From assembly GCA_028726625.1 (NCBI GenBank), contig JAQYPT010000073.1, positions 1 to 64,000 of the forward strand: a stretch of 64,000 nt of DNA, written 5' to 3'. Shown in pieces: positions 57,349 to 64,000 of the stretch. The translations under genes were made by a program, and so were the position numbers. Position 1 is the stretch's first letter. Every line of letters starts with the position of its first letter. Origin of the DNA: Prevotellaceae bacterium. Lineage in GTDB: Bacteria; Bacteroidota; Bacteroidia; Bacteroidales; Bacteroidaceae. Below the pieces are notes generated by a model. That model saw nothing but the letters and a program-made list of their open reading frames with translations. It made no database searches and was not told where the DNA came from.

Positions 57349-59229
57349 TTATTCTATAGTGAGTTGACGATATTTGTCATACTTCACCTGATAGCCTAAC
57401 GACAGTTTTTTAACTTCACCTGGTGCAAGTTTCAGCTTCCAGACTACCTGTCCGTTCAGCTTGTCGAGTTGTCCGCCACTTAGTTCCTGAGGTGTGACGG
57501 TGATGCTTGAATTTCTTGAGACGGGCAGTTGGTCGTAAATGCTGATGACCACTTGTTCGGCTCGGGCATTGCGTATGCTGATTTCCCAGTTCATGGTTTG
57601 CACTTTGCTGCTACCCAGAAGTCTGCGGGAGGTGTTGTTCTTGATGAGTTTCCGCTCGATGTGGATGCCGTTGTCGCGCCCCATGGCGAGGTGGAGGGTA
57701 TCGCTTTGCTGGTCGGGATTGAGGATGGTTTTTCCTACATAGCTGTTGTCGAAGAATACGGTGGTTTCTCCCTGAATAAGGTTCAGCTCGTTCCAGCCGG
57801 TGACATCAGCCACGAGGAAAGCGCTCTTGTCAATCTTGGGAACGCCCTTATAAGCATAGGTGGTGGGTAATTGGTATTTGCCTATCTGGCAACTCACGGG
57901 CTTGTTGTCGGAGAGAATGGTCAGCGGATGCCCTATCTCGAACTCGTATCCAAACTTGACGGCAGTGGAACTAACATCCATGCTGTTTTCATCAGCGATG
58001 CTTTCGGCCTTCACCTCCCTGTCGGCCTTTATCACTGGAGCTGTAAATTTCGCGTTCGATCTCGTGCTTTTGCTTCCAAATCCCTTGACCACCACTTCTT
58101 CCAATGCCAGTTTGCTATTCTCCATGCGGAAGTCGAGGCGGTTTCCTGTGGCTTGCTTCACTTGTGTTACCATACCAATATAGCTCGCTTCCACGTTGCG
58201 ATTGCCATTGGGCAGCGTGAGTGTGTAGTGTCCGTCAATGTCGCTTACGGTGCCGATGGTGGTGCCTTTCACTTGGATGGTGGCGCCGATGACGGGATTG
58301 TCTTCCTCGTCGATGATAGTGCCAGAGATGCGGTTGTTATCTAAACCAAAGTCGTAGGTGGGTGCGGCGAGGTCATAGTCGAGCCAATAAGTCTTGAGCT
58401 CAGGCGACACATTGCTGCGATTTGGATTGGCCGACGACAGTGTGACGGGCACGTTGCGCCAGTCTTCATTGGTTTGTTGTGTGATGTTGGCTTTGTAGGT
58501 GAGTTGCAGGGGAGTAGCAGTGCTGGCGGAACGGAGTTCGTAGGTGGGATACCATGATGCCCCATTGACGTAGTAGACAAAGGTGAAGTTGGCGTTAGAA
58601 GCTCGCGGAGCATCAACCTTGACATCGATTACGGTGAGCCGTTTGGTATTGAGTCCGGCGATGGAGTCTATAACTTCTTGTTGTTTTTCCACATTGTGGT
58701 TGGCCTGCTGCTCTTCTTCGTTGAGATCGATGAGCCGCTTGTTGATGGCCATGGTTTCGTCATAATAATATTGGTTGAGCTGCTTGATGGCTTCGAGGGG
58801 TGTCGCAACGGTGCGTGCAGCTGTGGAACTGTTGGTTTTCACCATCTCCAGTTGCGACTTCATGACCGTTCGCTTGGCTTTTACCTCAGCCTGGCGGTTG
58901 CGTGCTTTCTTTAGTGCAGCTTCGGCAGCACGCAGCTGGCTGGAAAGCATGGCACTGTCGGGACGAATGAATCGCTGACTGACGCCAAGTATTGTCACAT
59001 TGCTTTCAGCCTTGACCTGTATGCTGTTGACGTCTATGTAGGGTGACAGTCCCGTGAAACTGCGCGTTTGTTCGCCTGCTTGCAGGGCCACTTGTTTGTG
59101 ACGGTATACCTGTGCGCCTTTTGAAAAGATGGTTACCTTGTCGAGATTGGGTATCATCCGGCCTTGTGCCGATGCGTCTATGGACAAGACAGTAAGGAAC
59201 AATAAGAGAATAAAAGTCTTGGTTTTCAT
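57349..59229 (-). CDS. DUF4140/DUF4139 (MuiA-like) exported protein with inserted carboxypeptidase-D-like domain
   Basis: A 626-residue protein with signal peptide TFILLLFLTVLSIDASAQ. DUF4140 comes first (about 30-125, VTIFSKGAQVYRHKQVALQAG), then a coiled coil (about 90-190) and DUF4139 (about 205-620, FVYYVNGASWYPTYELRS to LSLGYQVKYDK). Inserted at about 300-385 is a carboxypeptidase regulatory-like beta domain (ISGTIIDEEDNPVIGATI, TVSDIDGHYTLTLPNG). It is followed by LALEEVVVKGFGSKS, which resembles the start of a SusC plug. The related mucoidy inhibitor A gives no clear function. It is probably periplasmic or at the outer membrane. Confidence 0.87.
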   Translation of the reverse strand: MKTKTFILLLFLTVLSIDASAQGRMIPNLDKVTIFSKGAQVYRHKQVALQAGEQTRSFTGLSPYIDVNSIQVKAESNVTILGVSQRFIRPDSAMLSSQLRAAEAALKKARNRQAEVKAKRTVMKSQLEMVKTNSSTAARTVATPLEAIKQLNQYYYDETMAINKRLIDLNEEEQQANHNVEKQQEVIDSIAGLNTKRLTVIDVKVDAPRASNANFTFVYYVNGASWYPTYELRSASTATPLQLTYKANITQQTNEDWRNVPVTLSSANPNRSNVSPELKTYWLDYDLAAPTYDFGLDNNRISGTIIDEEDNPVIGATIQVKGTTIGTVSDIDGHYTLTLPNGNRNVEASYIGMVTQVKQATGNRLDFRMENSKLALEEVVVKGFGSKSTRSNAKFTAPVIKADREVKAESIADENSMDVSSTAVKFGYEFEIGHPLTILSDNKPVSCQIGKYQLPTTYAYKGVPKIDKSAFLVADVTGWNELNLIQGETTVFFDNSYVGKTILNPDQQSDTLHLAMGRDNGIHIERKLIKNNTSRRLLGSSKVQTMNWEISIRNARAEQVVISIYDQLPVSRNSSITVTPQELSGGQLDKLNGQVVWKLKLAPGEVKKLSLGYQVKYDKYRQLTIE

Positions 59230-59256
59230 CGCTTTCCGTTTAATGTTGTTACTTCA

Positions 59257-59288
59257 CAAAAGTAGAGAAAAAAACAAATTGAGGCAAA
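59257..59288 (-). promoter_or_regulatory. Full-consensus promoter of DUF4139 gene
   Basis: On the minus strand TTTG (59285-59288), a 20-nt spacer and TACTTTTG (59257-59264) match both promoter elements. Confidence 0.75.
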
Positions 59289-59447
59289 ACTACAGAGAAA
59301 AATTTTTATGTTTGGGACGCAAAAAGCCACGACTGGTGGAAAAACTTGGCATTCGTGTGTTGTCTTAGACGCATTCTTCAAAAGGAGATAGCTGCGGTCA
59401 TAGATAACGAAAAATATGTCGTAAGTAGTGAACTTTTGTAAGATTTA

Positions 59448-59479
59448 TTTGATAGTTTCAACTTTTTTTTGTAACTTTG
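59448..59479 (+). promoter_or_regulatory. Full-consensus promoter of rhodanese gene
   Basis: TTTG (59448-59451), a 20-nt spacer and TAACTTTG (59472-59479); ATG 59505 lies 25 nt further on. Confidence 0.78.
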
Positions 59480-59504
59480 AGGATGATTAAGAGCAACTAA
59501 ACGT

Positions 59505-59894
59505 ATGAACAATTTATTGAAAGGTATTATTGTCGTGATGTTAAGTACGCTATTTGCAAGCTGTTCCAGTCATCAAGGAATAGAGTCTGTAACAGCAGAC
59601 GAGTTTGAAAACGCCCTCTATGACGGCCATGTTCAATTGCTGGATGTGCGCTCGGCCGATGAGTATGCGCAGGGACACATCGCCAATGCCGAAAATGTAG
59701 ACGTGCAGCAGCCTGACTTTATTGACAAGGCGCAGGCAAAGTTGGATCACACTAATCCGGTGTATGTTTATTGTCGTTCGGGCAAACGCAGTATGTTGGC
59801 CGCTCAGAAACTTGTCAAGGCTGGCTTTAAGGTGGTCAATCTCCGTGACGGAATCGTGGGTTGGGAAAACGCAGGCAAACCTGTTCTTCCCTAA
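59505..59894 (+). CDS. Rhodanese-like lipoprotein
   Basis: A 129-residue single rhodanese domain behind a lipoprotein signal (LLKGIIVVMLSTLFASCSS). LLDVRSADEYAQGHIANAENVD and VYVYCRSGKRSMLAAQKL are the family blocks, and the active Cys in YCRSGKRS is present. It probably handles sulfane sulfur or redox chemistry in the periplasm; the exact role is unknown. It is the only gene on its strand with this promoter, and the stress-type gene pair follows 163 nt later. Confidence 0.9.
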   Translation: MNNLLKGIIVVMLSTLFASCSSHQGIESVTADEFENALYDGHVQLLDVRSADEYAQGHIANAENVDVQQPDFIDKAQAKLDHTNPVYVYCRSGKRSMLAAQKLVKAGFKVVNLRDGIVGWENAGKPVLP

Positions 59895-60057
59895 AGGGTT
59901 GACAGCCGCATGGGATGAATGTTGTTCTGGCTACAGAGTTTCATTCATCTTGCAAGATGGCCTTAACCTGGTTCTTCTTTAACCGTCTGGCCATGTAACT
60001 GATAATCGCATGGAACGGAACTGAAAGAAATTTGTGTTAATTTAAAAAATAAAGATT

Positions 60058-60303
60058 ATGTTTGGACTTATTGGATCAATTATTATTGGATGTTTGGCTG
60101 GTTTTATAGCTGGTAAGATTATGCGTGGTGGTGGTTTCGGCTTCTGGTGGAACCTCATCCTGGGTATCATTGGTGGTGTTGTAGGTGGATGGACATTGAG
60201 TTTGTTCAACATCTCTTGGGGTGGAACCATTGGCTCTTTAGGAACAGCCGTAGTGGGTGCCGTCTTATTACTTTGGATTGCATCACTATTTAGAAAGTCA
60301 TAA
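60058..60303 (+). CDS. GlsB/YeaQ/YmgE-family small membrane protein
   Basis: An 81-residue inner-membrane protein with three glycine-rich hydrophobic segments: FGLIGSIIIGCLAGFIAGKI, WWNLILGIIGGVVGGW and LGTAVVGAVLLLWIASLF. This is the transglycosylase-associated/YeaQ family, often stress-induced, with no known biochemical activity. A near-match -7 box (GAAATTTG, 60027-60034) lies upstream. The YbjQ-like gene follows 3 nt after the stop. Confidence 0.9.
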   Translation: MFGLIGSIIIGCLAGFIAGKIMRGGGFGFWWNLILGIIGGVVGGWTLSLFNISWGGTIGSLGTAVVGAVLLLWIASLFRKS

Positions 60304-60306
60304 TAA

Positions 60307-60624
60307 ATGCTGTTAACAACAACTCCTACTGTTGAAGGGCGAAACATCCTGGAGTACAAAGGCGTCGTAACGGGCGAAACCATTATTGGCGCCAATGTAT
60401 TGAAGGATTTCTTTGCCGGTATACGCGACGTCATTGGCGGCCGTAGCAATGCTTATGAGAAGGTACTTCGTGAAGCGAAGGACACTTCCTTGCATGAGAT
60501 GCAAGAACGAGCAGAGGCTTTGGGTGCGAATGCTGTCGTGGGTATTGACATCGATTATGAAACCATTGGACAGTCGGGGAGTATGCTAATGGTGGCAGTA
60601 AGCGGAACAGCGGTGCTCATTTAG
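60307..60624 (+). CDS. YbjQ/UPF0145-family protein
   Basis: A 105-residue cytoplasmic protein matching the YbjQ (putative heavy-metal-binding) family: [41 protein letters not shown] and [16 protein letters not shown]. The family forms pentamers of unknown function. It is co-transcribed with the YeaQ-like gene. Its stop codon overlaps that of the convergent gene (shared TTAG). Confidence 0.9.
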   Translation: MLLTTTPTVEGRNILEYKGVVTGETIIGANVLKDFFAGIRDVIGGRSNAYEKVLREAKDTSLHEMQERAEALGANAVVGIDIDYETIGQSGSMLMVAVSGTAVLI

Positions 60625-61217
60625 CGCCGCTTTTCCCGCTGTTCTTGCCTCTCTTGCTCGCGTAATGTTTCGTGGTAGGCCTTTTCTATGGGGTCTTCTG
60701 CGCCATCTATCTTGCGGAATGCCTCCTTCAACTGCCTGAGGTGTTTCATGTCTCTCTTCTTCCTAAAGTCGAGCATCTTGGCTAAATCGAACTCAAAGAA
60801 GCCATGGGATGCGTCATGGTCTGGTGGCATGTAGGGACGATTGGCCTTCAGACTGTCAATATTTTGCATGTGCTTGCCCCAGATAATCACTTCACCAAGG
60901 CTGTATTCTGCTGGGAAGAGGAAGACCGTGTCTTTCCTAATTTCTTCTGCAGAGAGTGTTTCTTTCAGATAGTTGCGTTTGTAGAACGTGGCACTCTTTG
61001 TGTTGTAAGGTAAGGATACCAGTCCTCTGTAGGTGGTTTTTCCAACAAATTTTCCGTTTGCATGCACCTCAACGTCGCGGATAGGGATGCGGGTAATGGC
61101 GTCACACACCAGACATTGCTGTGCCTGGAGCTTTATTCCGCTAAGCAATAGTACGGTGGCTAAAACAAAGATTCGCCGCAGAATGATGGTATGTGATAAG
61201 TAAATGTTGGTGATCAT
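60621..61217 (-). CDS. Exported hypothetical protein with carboxypeptidase-D-like start
   Basis: A 198-residue protein with a hydrophobic signal ([20 protein letters not shown]). A short beta-domain-like segment follows ([32 protein letters not shown]), resembling carboxypeptidase regulatory-like domains. The C-terminus is charged and helical ([30 protein letters not shown]). Function is unknown. The only ATG start (61217) lies inside the first unit of the 22-nt repeat array, so the residues MITNIY are repeat-encoded. No -7 box was found, so it is likely transcribed from the upstream gpsA-pgi-HAD run. Confidence 0.7.
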   Translation of the reverse strand: MITNIYLSHTIILRRIFVLATVLLLSGIKLQAQQCLVCDAITRIPIRDVEVHANGKFVGKTTYRGLVSLPYNTKSATFYKRNYLKETLSAEEIRKDTVFLFPAEYSLGEVIIWGKHMQNIDSLKANRPYMPPDHDASHGFFEFDLAKMLDFRKKRDMKHLRQLKEAFRKIDGAEDPIEKAYHETLREQERQEQREKRR

Positions 61218-61308
61218 CTTACATTTTGTTGGTGGTCATTATATATTTTACCAGTAGTCACCCAACATTTTGTTGGTGGTCATCTTACATCTTACCTTTC
61301 TTGACCAT
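61199..61308. repeat. 22-nt tandem array, five units
   Basis: Units at 61199, 61221, 61243, 61265 and 61287. Units 2 and 4 share a 19-nt identical block (ACATTTTGTTGGTGGTCAT). Unit 1 reads TGTTGGTGATCATCTT in register, and units 3 and 5 are more degenerate. This is the best-preserved of the five 22-nt arrays. It fills the gap between the HAD gene and the hypothetical gene and provides the latter's start codon. Confidence 0.85.
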
Positions 61309-61323
61309 TGATTGAAGCTGGGT

Positions 61324-62061
61324 TTAAGCGTGTTTGGCTGCATCTAGAAGCTGTTCCCAGACCGCACAAAACTCGGTCATTTGATGGAAAAGTAGGTCGG
61401 CACCTTCTTTTCTAAGGGTGCTGTCGGGTAGGGGGCCACTGTTAATGGCTACCGTAAAGATTTGAGCTGCCACGCCTGCTCGTATGCCCATAGGCGCATT
61501 CTCCACCACGATTCCTTCCCAAGGTTGATGGCTTCCCGTTAGTTGTAAGCCCTTCAAATATGGGTCGGGCGCAGGTTTTCCGTGTTTGATGTTATAGGCT
61601 GTGACAATATTCTCTTCAGATACGAATTGGTGGAAATCGTTTACAAGTCGTTTAATCAGCTGTTTTTGAGCACTACCTGTAACAATGCCAATACTCATTC
61701 CGCTCTTCTTTATCTTGCTCATGAGGTCGAGTACCCCGTCGAAGATGGGCGCTTCGGGCATTTGATGGAACAGTCTGCCTTTCTCATCGTACATCTTTTG
61801 CGCCTCTTCTTCTGAAATATCACGACCTTGTTGTTGCTTAACCATCATTCTGATGGTGTCTACACCCTTCATTCCTTCAGTGGCATACACATCCGCTTCG
61901 GTCATGTCAAGACCGAAACTCTTCATCGATTCTTTCCACGCAACGGCATGATGCGGCATTGAATTGTACAACACGCCGTCCATATCAAAAAGCACAACTT
62001 TGGGTTGAAACGCCGCAAAGTCATGCTTTCTCAAATAATCATGTATTTCGTTTTCAAACAT
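61324..62061 (-). CDS. HAD-family hydrolase, beta-phosphoglucomutase-like
   Basis: A cytoplasmic sugar-phosphate phosphatase or phosphomutase of the haloacid dehalogenase superfamily. VLFDMDGVLYNSMPHH has the nucleophile Asp and the acid/base Asp. VTGSAQKQ gives motif II, KHGKPAPDPY the motif III lysine and VVENAPMGIRAG the metal acidic pair. The helical cap with EGMKG suggests a beta-PGM-like subtype. It starts 6 nt after pgi, so it is in the gpsA-pgi operon and probably acts on a hexose phosphate; the substrate is not proven. Confidence 0.9.
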   Translation of the reverse strand: MFENEIHDYLRKHDFAAFQPKVVLFDMDGVLYNSMPHHAVAWKESMKSFGLDMTEADVYATEGMKGVDTIRMMVKQQQGRDISEEEAQKMYDEKGRLFHQMPEAPIFDGVLDLMSKIKKSGMSIGIVTGSAQKQLIKRLVNDFHQFVSEENIVTAYNIKHGKPAPDPYLKGLQLTGSHQPWEGIVVENAPMGIRAGVAAQIFTVAINSGPLPDSTLRKEGADLLFHQMTEFCAVWEQLLDAAKHA

Positions 62062-62067
62062 TCAATC

Positions 62068-63432
62068 TTATTTTTCGTTGGCTAAACGCTCTTGTATGGC
62101 CTTGCTTTCAGCTTCATAACCAGGCTTATTGAGCAAGGCGAACATGTTCTTCTTGTACGCTTCCACACCAGGTTGGTTGAAAGGATTCACGCCTAAGAGG
62201 TTTCCGCTGATGCCACAGGCTATCTCGAAGAAGTAAAGCAGCTGTCCGATGTAATACTCATTCAGTTCTGGAAGGCTGATTCGGATGTTGGGAACGCCAC
62301 CGTCAACGTGCGCCAGTCGTGTACCCAGCTCGGCCATCTTGTTCACTTCGTCCACTCGTTTGCCTGCCAAGAAGTTCAAACCGTCAAGATTTTCCTCATC
62401 TTCGGGGAACAACATCTTCTTGTTGGGCTGCTCAACACTAATCACTGTTTCGAAGATTGAACGCTCGCCCTCTTGTATCCACTGACCCATGGAGTGCAAA
62501 TCGGTGGTGAAATCGCATGCGGCAGGATAAATACCCAGATGGTCTTTTCCCTCACTCTCACCGTAAAGTTGTTTCCACCATTCACCGATGAAGTGCAGTT
62601 TAGGTTGGAAGTTGACGATAATCTCAATCTTCTTGCCCATCTCACGATACAGTGCATGACGCACAACAGCGTACTGTGCGGCAATATTCTCCTGCAAAGC
62701 TACGTCTTTCCCCGTTGCCTTTTCCATGTCGGCAGCGCCCTGTACCAAGGCTTTGATGTCGAAACCAGCGCAGGCAATGGGCAGTAATCCAACGGGGGTG
62801 AGTACGGAGAAGCGACCGCCTACATTGTCAGGAATGATAAAACTCTTGTATCCTTCTTTGTCAGCGCATGTGCGTGCGGCACCTTTTTTTGCGTCTGTGA
62901 TGGCCACAATCACGTCTTTAGCCTCTTCTTTGCCACGTTGTGCCTCGCATTGTTTCTTCAACAAGCGGAAAGTAAGAGCCGTTTCAGTGGTGGTACCCGA
63001 TTTAGATATGTTGATGACACCAAACTTCTTATCCTTCAAGTAGTCGGTGAGTTCTGCCAAATAGTCCTCGCCAATGTTGTTTCCTGCAAAGAGAATGGTA
63101 GGATTCTTCTTGTCGTTTACCAGCCAAGCGAATGAGTTTCCCAAGGCCTCTATCACGGCACGGGCACCCAAGTAGCTTCCGCCAATACCGGCAACCACCA
63201 CCACTTCGCACTTTTCGCGTAAGGTGTTGGCGCACGCTTGCACTTCGTCAAGAAACGCAGGTGTGATGGATGAAGGCAAATGTAACCATCCTAAGAAATC
63301 GTTTCCCGGACAAGTGCCGTTTTCAAGCGCTTCTTGTACGGCTTTTACCTTTCCTTCATAGGCGTCTATTGTGCCAGGTTTCAAGAACTGAGTGGCTTTT
63401 GTGATGTCTAAACTAATACTTTTCATCTTCAA
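62068..63432 (-). CDS. pgi: Glucose-6-phosphate isomerase
   Basis: Interconverts glucose-6-phosphate and fructose-6-phosphate. [20 protein letters not shown] is the phosphate-binding region, and [30 protein letters not shown] and [21 protein letters not shown] motifs (here [18 protein letters not shown]) are conserved. At 454 residues it is the short bacterial form. The start is one of two nearby Mets (1 or 3). It begins 1 nt after the gpsA stop and is followed by the HAD gene. Confidence 0.95.
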   Translation of the reverse strand: MKMKSISLDITKATQFLKPGTIDAYEGKVKAVQEALENGTCPGNDFLGWLHLPSSITPAFLDEVQACANTLREKCEVVVVAGIGGSYLGARAVIEALGNSFAWLVNDKKNPTILFAGNNIGEDYLAELTDYLKDKKFGVINISKSGTTTETALTFRLLKKQCEAQRGKEEAKDVIVAITDAKKGAARTCADKEGYKSFIIPDNVGGRFSVLTPVGLLPIACAGFDIKALVQGAADMEKATGKDVALQENIAAQYAVVRHALYREMGKKIEIIVNFQPKLHFIGEWWKQLYGESEGKDHLGIYPAACDFTTDLHSMGQWIQEGERSIFETVISVEQPNKKMLFPEDEENLDGLNFLAGKRVDEVNKMAELGTRLAHVDGGVPNIRISLPELNEYYIGQLLYFFEIACGISGNLLGVNPFNQPGVEAYKKNMFALLNKPGYEAESKAIQERLANEK

Positions 63433-63433
63433 G

Positions 63434-64000
63434 TTATCTAAATGAATCTGTTAATAATTTGATTTCTATTTGCGGACTGATGTGTTCGTACAAGATGTTG
63501 TACACTGCATCTAAAATCGGCATGTTCACGTGCATGTGGCGATTGATCTCTTTCATGCACTTGGTTCCGAAATATCCTTCTGCAATCATCTCCATTTCAA
63601 TCTGCGCGCTTTTCACCGAATATCCCTTGCCAATCATGGTGCCAAAGGTGCGGTTGCGCGAGAAATTGGAGTATGATGTCACCAACAAATCGCCCAAATA
63701 AACCGAATCGTACGCACTGCGTTCAATGGGATGGACGGCTGTGAGGAACCGAGACATCTCCTGAACCGCATTCGCGATGAGCACGGCTTGGAAGTTGTCA
63801 CCGTATTTCAGTCCGCTGCAAATGCCCGAAGCGATGGCGTAAACGTTCTTCAGAACCGACGAATATTCGATGCCAATTACGTCCGAAGAGGTTTTGGTCT
63901 TGATGACATCGCTGGCAATGAACTCGGCGAACGACTCCGCTTTCTGTATGTCAGCGCAGCCGATGGTGAGGTAAGACAAGCGATCCATGGCCACTTCCTC
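63434..64000 (-). CDS. gpsA: Glycerol-3-phosphate dehydrogenase [NAD(P)+], C-terminal part
   Basis: Reduces dihydroxyacetone phosphate to sn-glycerol-3-phosphate for phospholipid synthesis. The window edge cuts off the N-terminal half. The frame stays open to 64000, reading [15 protein letters not shown], the usual GpsA block. The C-terminal substrate domain has [20 protein letters not shown] with the catalytic Lys, and [17 protein letters not shown]. The GTG at 63994 given by the track is internal, not a start. It is the upstream gene of pgi. Confidence 0.93.
   Translation of the reverse strand, partial: EEVAMDRLSYLTIGCADIQKAESFAEFIASDVIKTKTSSDVIGIEYSSVLKNVYAIASGICSGLKYGDNFQAVLIANAVQEMSRFLTAVHPIERSAYDSVYLGDLLVTSYSNFSRNRTFGTMIGKGYSVKSAQIEMEMIAEGYFGTKCMKEINRHMHVNMPILDAVYNILYEHISPQIEIKLLTDSFR

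Overview
The window comes from a chromosome of a Bacteroidales bacterium, most likely Prevotella or a close relative. Four things point there. The promoters follow the Bacteroidetes pattern (TTTG about 20 nt upstream of TAnnTTTG), and I could place one before most transcription units. Shine-Dalgarno sequences are almost absent. Several exported proteins end in type IX secretion sorting domains. The gene neighbourhoods parA-parB-DUF5683-mltD-rel and rsfS-ftsH-cdsA are typical of the order. No phage, insertion sequence with transposase, CRISPR array or rRNA is visible. The window is mostly housekeeping DNA mixed with exported and glycan-related genes.

Layout. 1-2.2 kb: an exact 97-bp tandem duplication, then a membrane metallophosphoesterase and a SprT-like metallopeptidase. 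2.3-7.8 kb (minus): a PKD-domain type IX cargo protein and a tricorn-like S41 protease. 7.8-14.0 kb (minus): a tight surface-glycan operon (flippase, nucleotidyltransferase-PLP enzyme fusion, opine-dehydrogenase-like enzyme, LicD-family phosphotransferase, glycosyltransferase), probably adding a phospho-amino-alcohol-type group to a glycan. 14.6-19.2 kb: a TPR lipoprotein with a cytoplasmic helix-turn-helix, a small TonB-C protein, an hsp20 gene behind what looks like a sigma-54 promoter, and gpmI. 19.3-24.9 kb (minus): two paralogous seven-repeat FG-GAP secreted proteins, one fused to a GH172 domain. 25.1-31 kb: ung, a DUF3109 protein, an AraC regulator, and a GH95 fucosidase with an orphan rhamnosidase-N-like protein. 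31.3-43.4 kb: alaS, a MerR regulator, rel, mltD, DUF5683, parB and parA, with surE-lpxB divergent from parA. 43.7-48.5 kb (minus): a GxDLY/SGNH hydrolase, cdsA, ftsH and rsfS. 48.7-54.2 kb: tRNA-Gln(CUG), msrAB, a nitroreductase, a DUF349 protein and corA. 55.1-64 kb: an M6 protease, a DUF4139 protein, a rhodanese lipoprotein, small stress-type genes, a HAD phosphatase, pgi and the edge-truncated gpsA.

The most unusual structure is outside the genes. Five intergenic regions (about 14.4, 31.0, 43.5, 54.8 and 61.2 kb) hold degenerate tandem arrays with a strict 22-nt period. Four of them share one vocabulary (CAATGAGTTTG-like cores); the fifth has its own consensus. A second family of 8-nt tandem arrays (GTTTACGA / GTTGACAA) sits at 34.7, 46.0 and 50.9 kb. 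One copy lies inside a 207-bp MITE-like element with 47-bp terminal inverted repeats between ftsH and cdsA. Other second-look items are the sigma-54 promoter at hsp20, the LicC/CobD-like fusion, a 21-bp palindrome upstream of the DUF349 gene and a hairpin directly before the corA start codon.
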